From: Mesorhizobium sp. B2-1-8
GTDB lineage: Bacteria > Pseudomonadota > Alphaproteobacteria > Rhizobiales > Rhizobiaceae
DNA: 64,000 bases
NCBI RefSeq assembly: GCF_006442545.2
Contig: NZ_CP083952.1
Span: 2,225,501-2,289,500 of the forward strand
Reading direction: 5' to 3'
Shown here: piece by piece, positions 63,634 to 64,000 of the stretch
Layout of the letters: each line of letters begins with the position of its first letter
Numbering within the stretch: position 1 is the first letter of the stretch
Notes under the pieces: generated by a model
Seen by the model: only the letters and a program-made list of their open reading frames with translations
Told to the model about the DNA's origin: nothing
Database searches by the model: none
Made by a program: the position numbers and the translations under genes

Positions 63634-64000
63634 ATGAAATCCTCGCTCGAAGACACGCTGCTGGCGTCGATCCGCACCATTCCGGACTATCCCAGGCCTG
63701 GCATCCTGTTTCGCGACATCACCACGCTGCTCGGCAACGCGCGCGCTTTCCGCCGCGCCATCGACGAGCTGGTGCATCCCTATGCCGGGCAGAAGATCGA
63801 CAAGATCGCCGGCATCGAAGCGCGCGGCTTCATCCTTGGCGGCGCCGTCGCCCATCAGCTTTCGGCCGGCTTCGTGCCGATCCGCAAAAAGGGCAAGCTG
63901 CCTTATGAGACCGTGCGCGTCGCCTACAGCCTGGAATACGGGCTGGACGAGATGGAAATGCACAAGGACGGCGTCGCGCCCGGCGAGAAGGTGATCCTGG
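63634..64000 (+). CDS. apt: Adenine phosphoribosyltransferase, 3' end outside window
   Basis: 122 codons visible from the ATG at 63634, with GGAG 7 nt upstream. FPRT-family features: [37 protein letters not shown], and [21 protein letters not shown]. It makes AMP from adenine and PRPP in the purine salvage pathway. The PRPP-binding motif lies beyond the window edge. Confidence 0.95.
   Translation, partial: MKSSLEDTLLASIRTIPDYPRPGILFRDITTLLGNARAFRRAIDELVHPYAGQKIDKIAGIEARGFILGGAVAHQLSAGFVPIRKKGKLPYETVRVAYSLEYGLDEMEMHKDGVAPGEKVIL

Overview
The window is a 64 kb stretch of GC-rich, gene-dense chromosome from an alphaproteobacterium of the rhizobial order (Hyphomicrobiales), most likely Mesorhizobium or a close relative. 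The grounds are the fused anthranilate synthase trpE(G) behind a 14-residue trpL leader peptide with three consecutive Trp codons, a ChoXWV choline importer whose binding-site residues match those I recall for the Sinorhizobium protein, lone clpS and fhs genes, a petABC operon, and several families of short intergenic palindromes of the kind scattered through rhizobial chromosomes. No tRNA, rRNA, CRISPR array, prophage or insertion-sequence transposase was recognised. Function calls come from motif reading, not from database searches.

Layout. 0-9.7 kb: the cut end of an ATP-grasp ligase with an esterase, a DHA2 efflux pump with its divergent LysR regulator, an AbrB-type membrane protein, an orphan Phd-type antitoxin, an ABM monooxygenase, an SDR, a DsrE-like protein, a secreted protein with a duplicated domain, and a CDF metal exporter. 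9.6-12 kb: trpE(G) with its attenuator. 12-21.6 kb: a deacylase, an MFS pump, a pyridine nucleotide-disulfide oxidoreductase with a DUF4126 protein, GST, a hexapeptide acetyltransferase, a GlxA-type regulator divergent from an isochorismatase-like hydrolase, and fhs. 21.8-29.2 kb: a minus-strand operon of poorly characterised genes (coiled-coil protein, unknown protein, AAA+ ATPase, unknown protein, DUF2333 membrane protein). It is interrupted by a DUF559 endonuclease gene flanked by 54-bp inverted repeats, and is the most interesting part of the window. 29.4-36.6 kb: cytochrome c, thymidine kinase, choXWV, a small membrane protein and a two-component system. 36.8-48 kb: small secreted proteins, clpS, the minus-strand moxR-DUF58-DUF4159-VWA operon and the divergent DUF1285-NUDIX-cca operon. 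48-54.3 kb: a subtilase next to a putative outer-membrane barrel, DUF1059, DUF1344, hemF, soxR with a clear SoxR box, and trmL. 54.4-60.3 kb: two paralogous ABC exporters, GNAT, a small unknown protein, an alpha/beta hydrolase and a cupin. 60.6-64 kb: petABC (cytochrome bc1) and the start of apt.

How the genes work together. Most neighbourhoods are independent housekeeping or accessory operons. Units that can be read with confidence are choline uptake (choXWV), bc1 respiration (petABC), Trp-regulated anthranilate synthesis, and the four-gene MoxR/DUF58 envelope-chaperone-like operon. The AAA+ operon looks like one multi-protein machine, with an ATPase, a long coiled-coil partner and a membrane-anchored component, and its function cannot be assigned from sequence.
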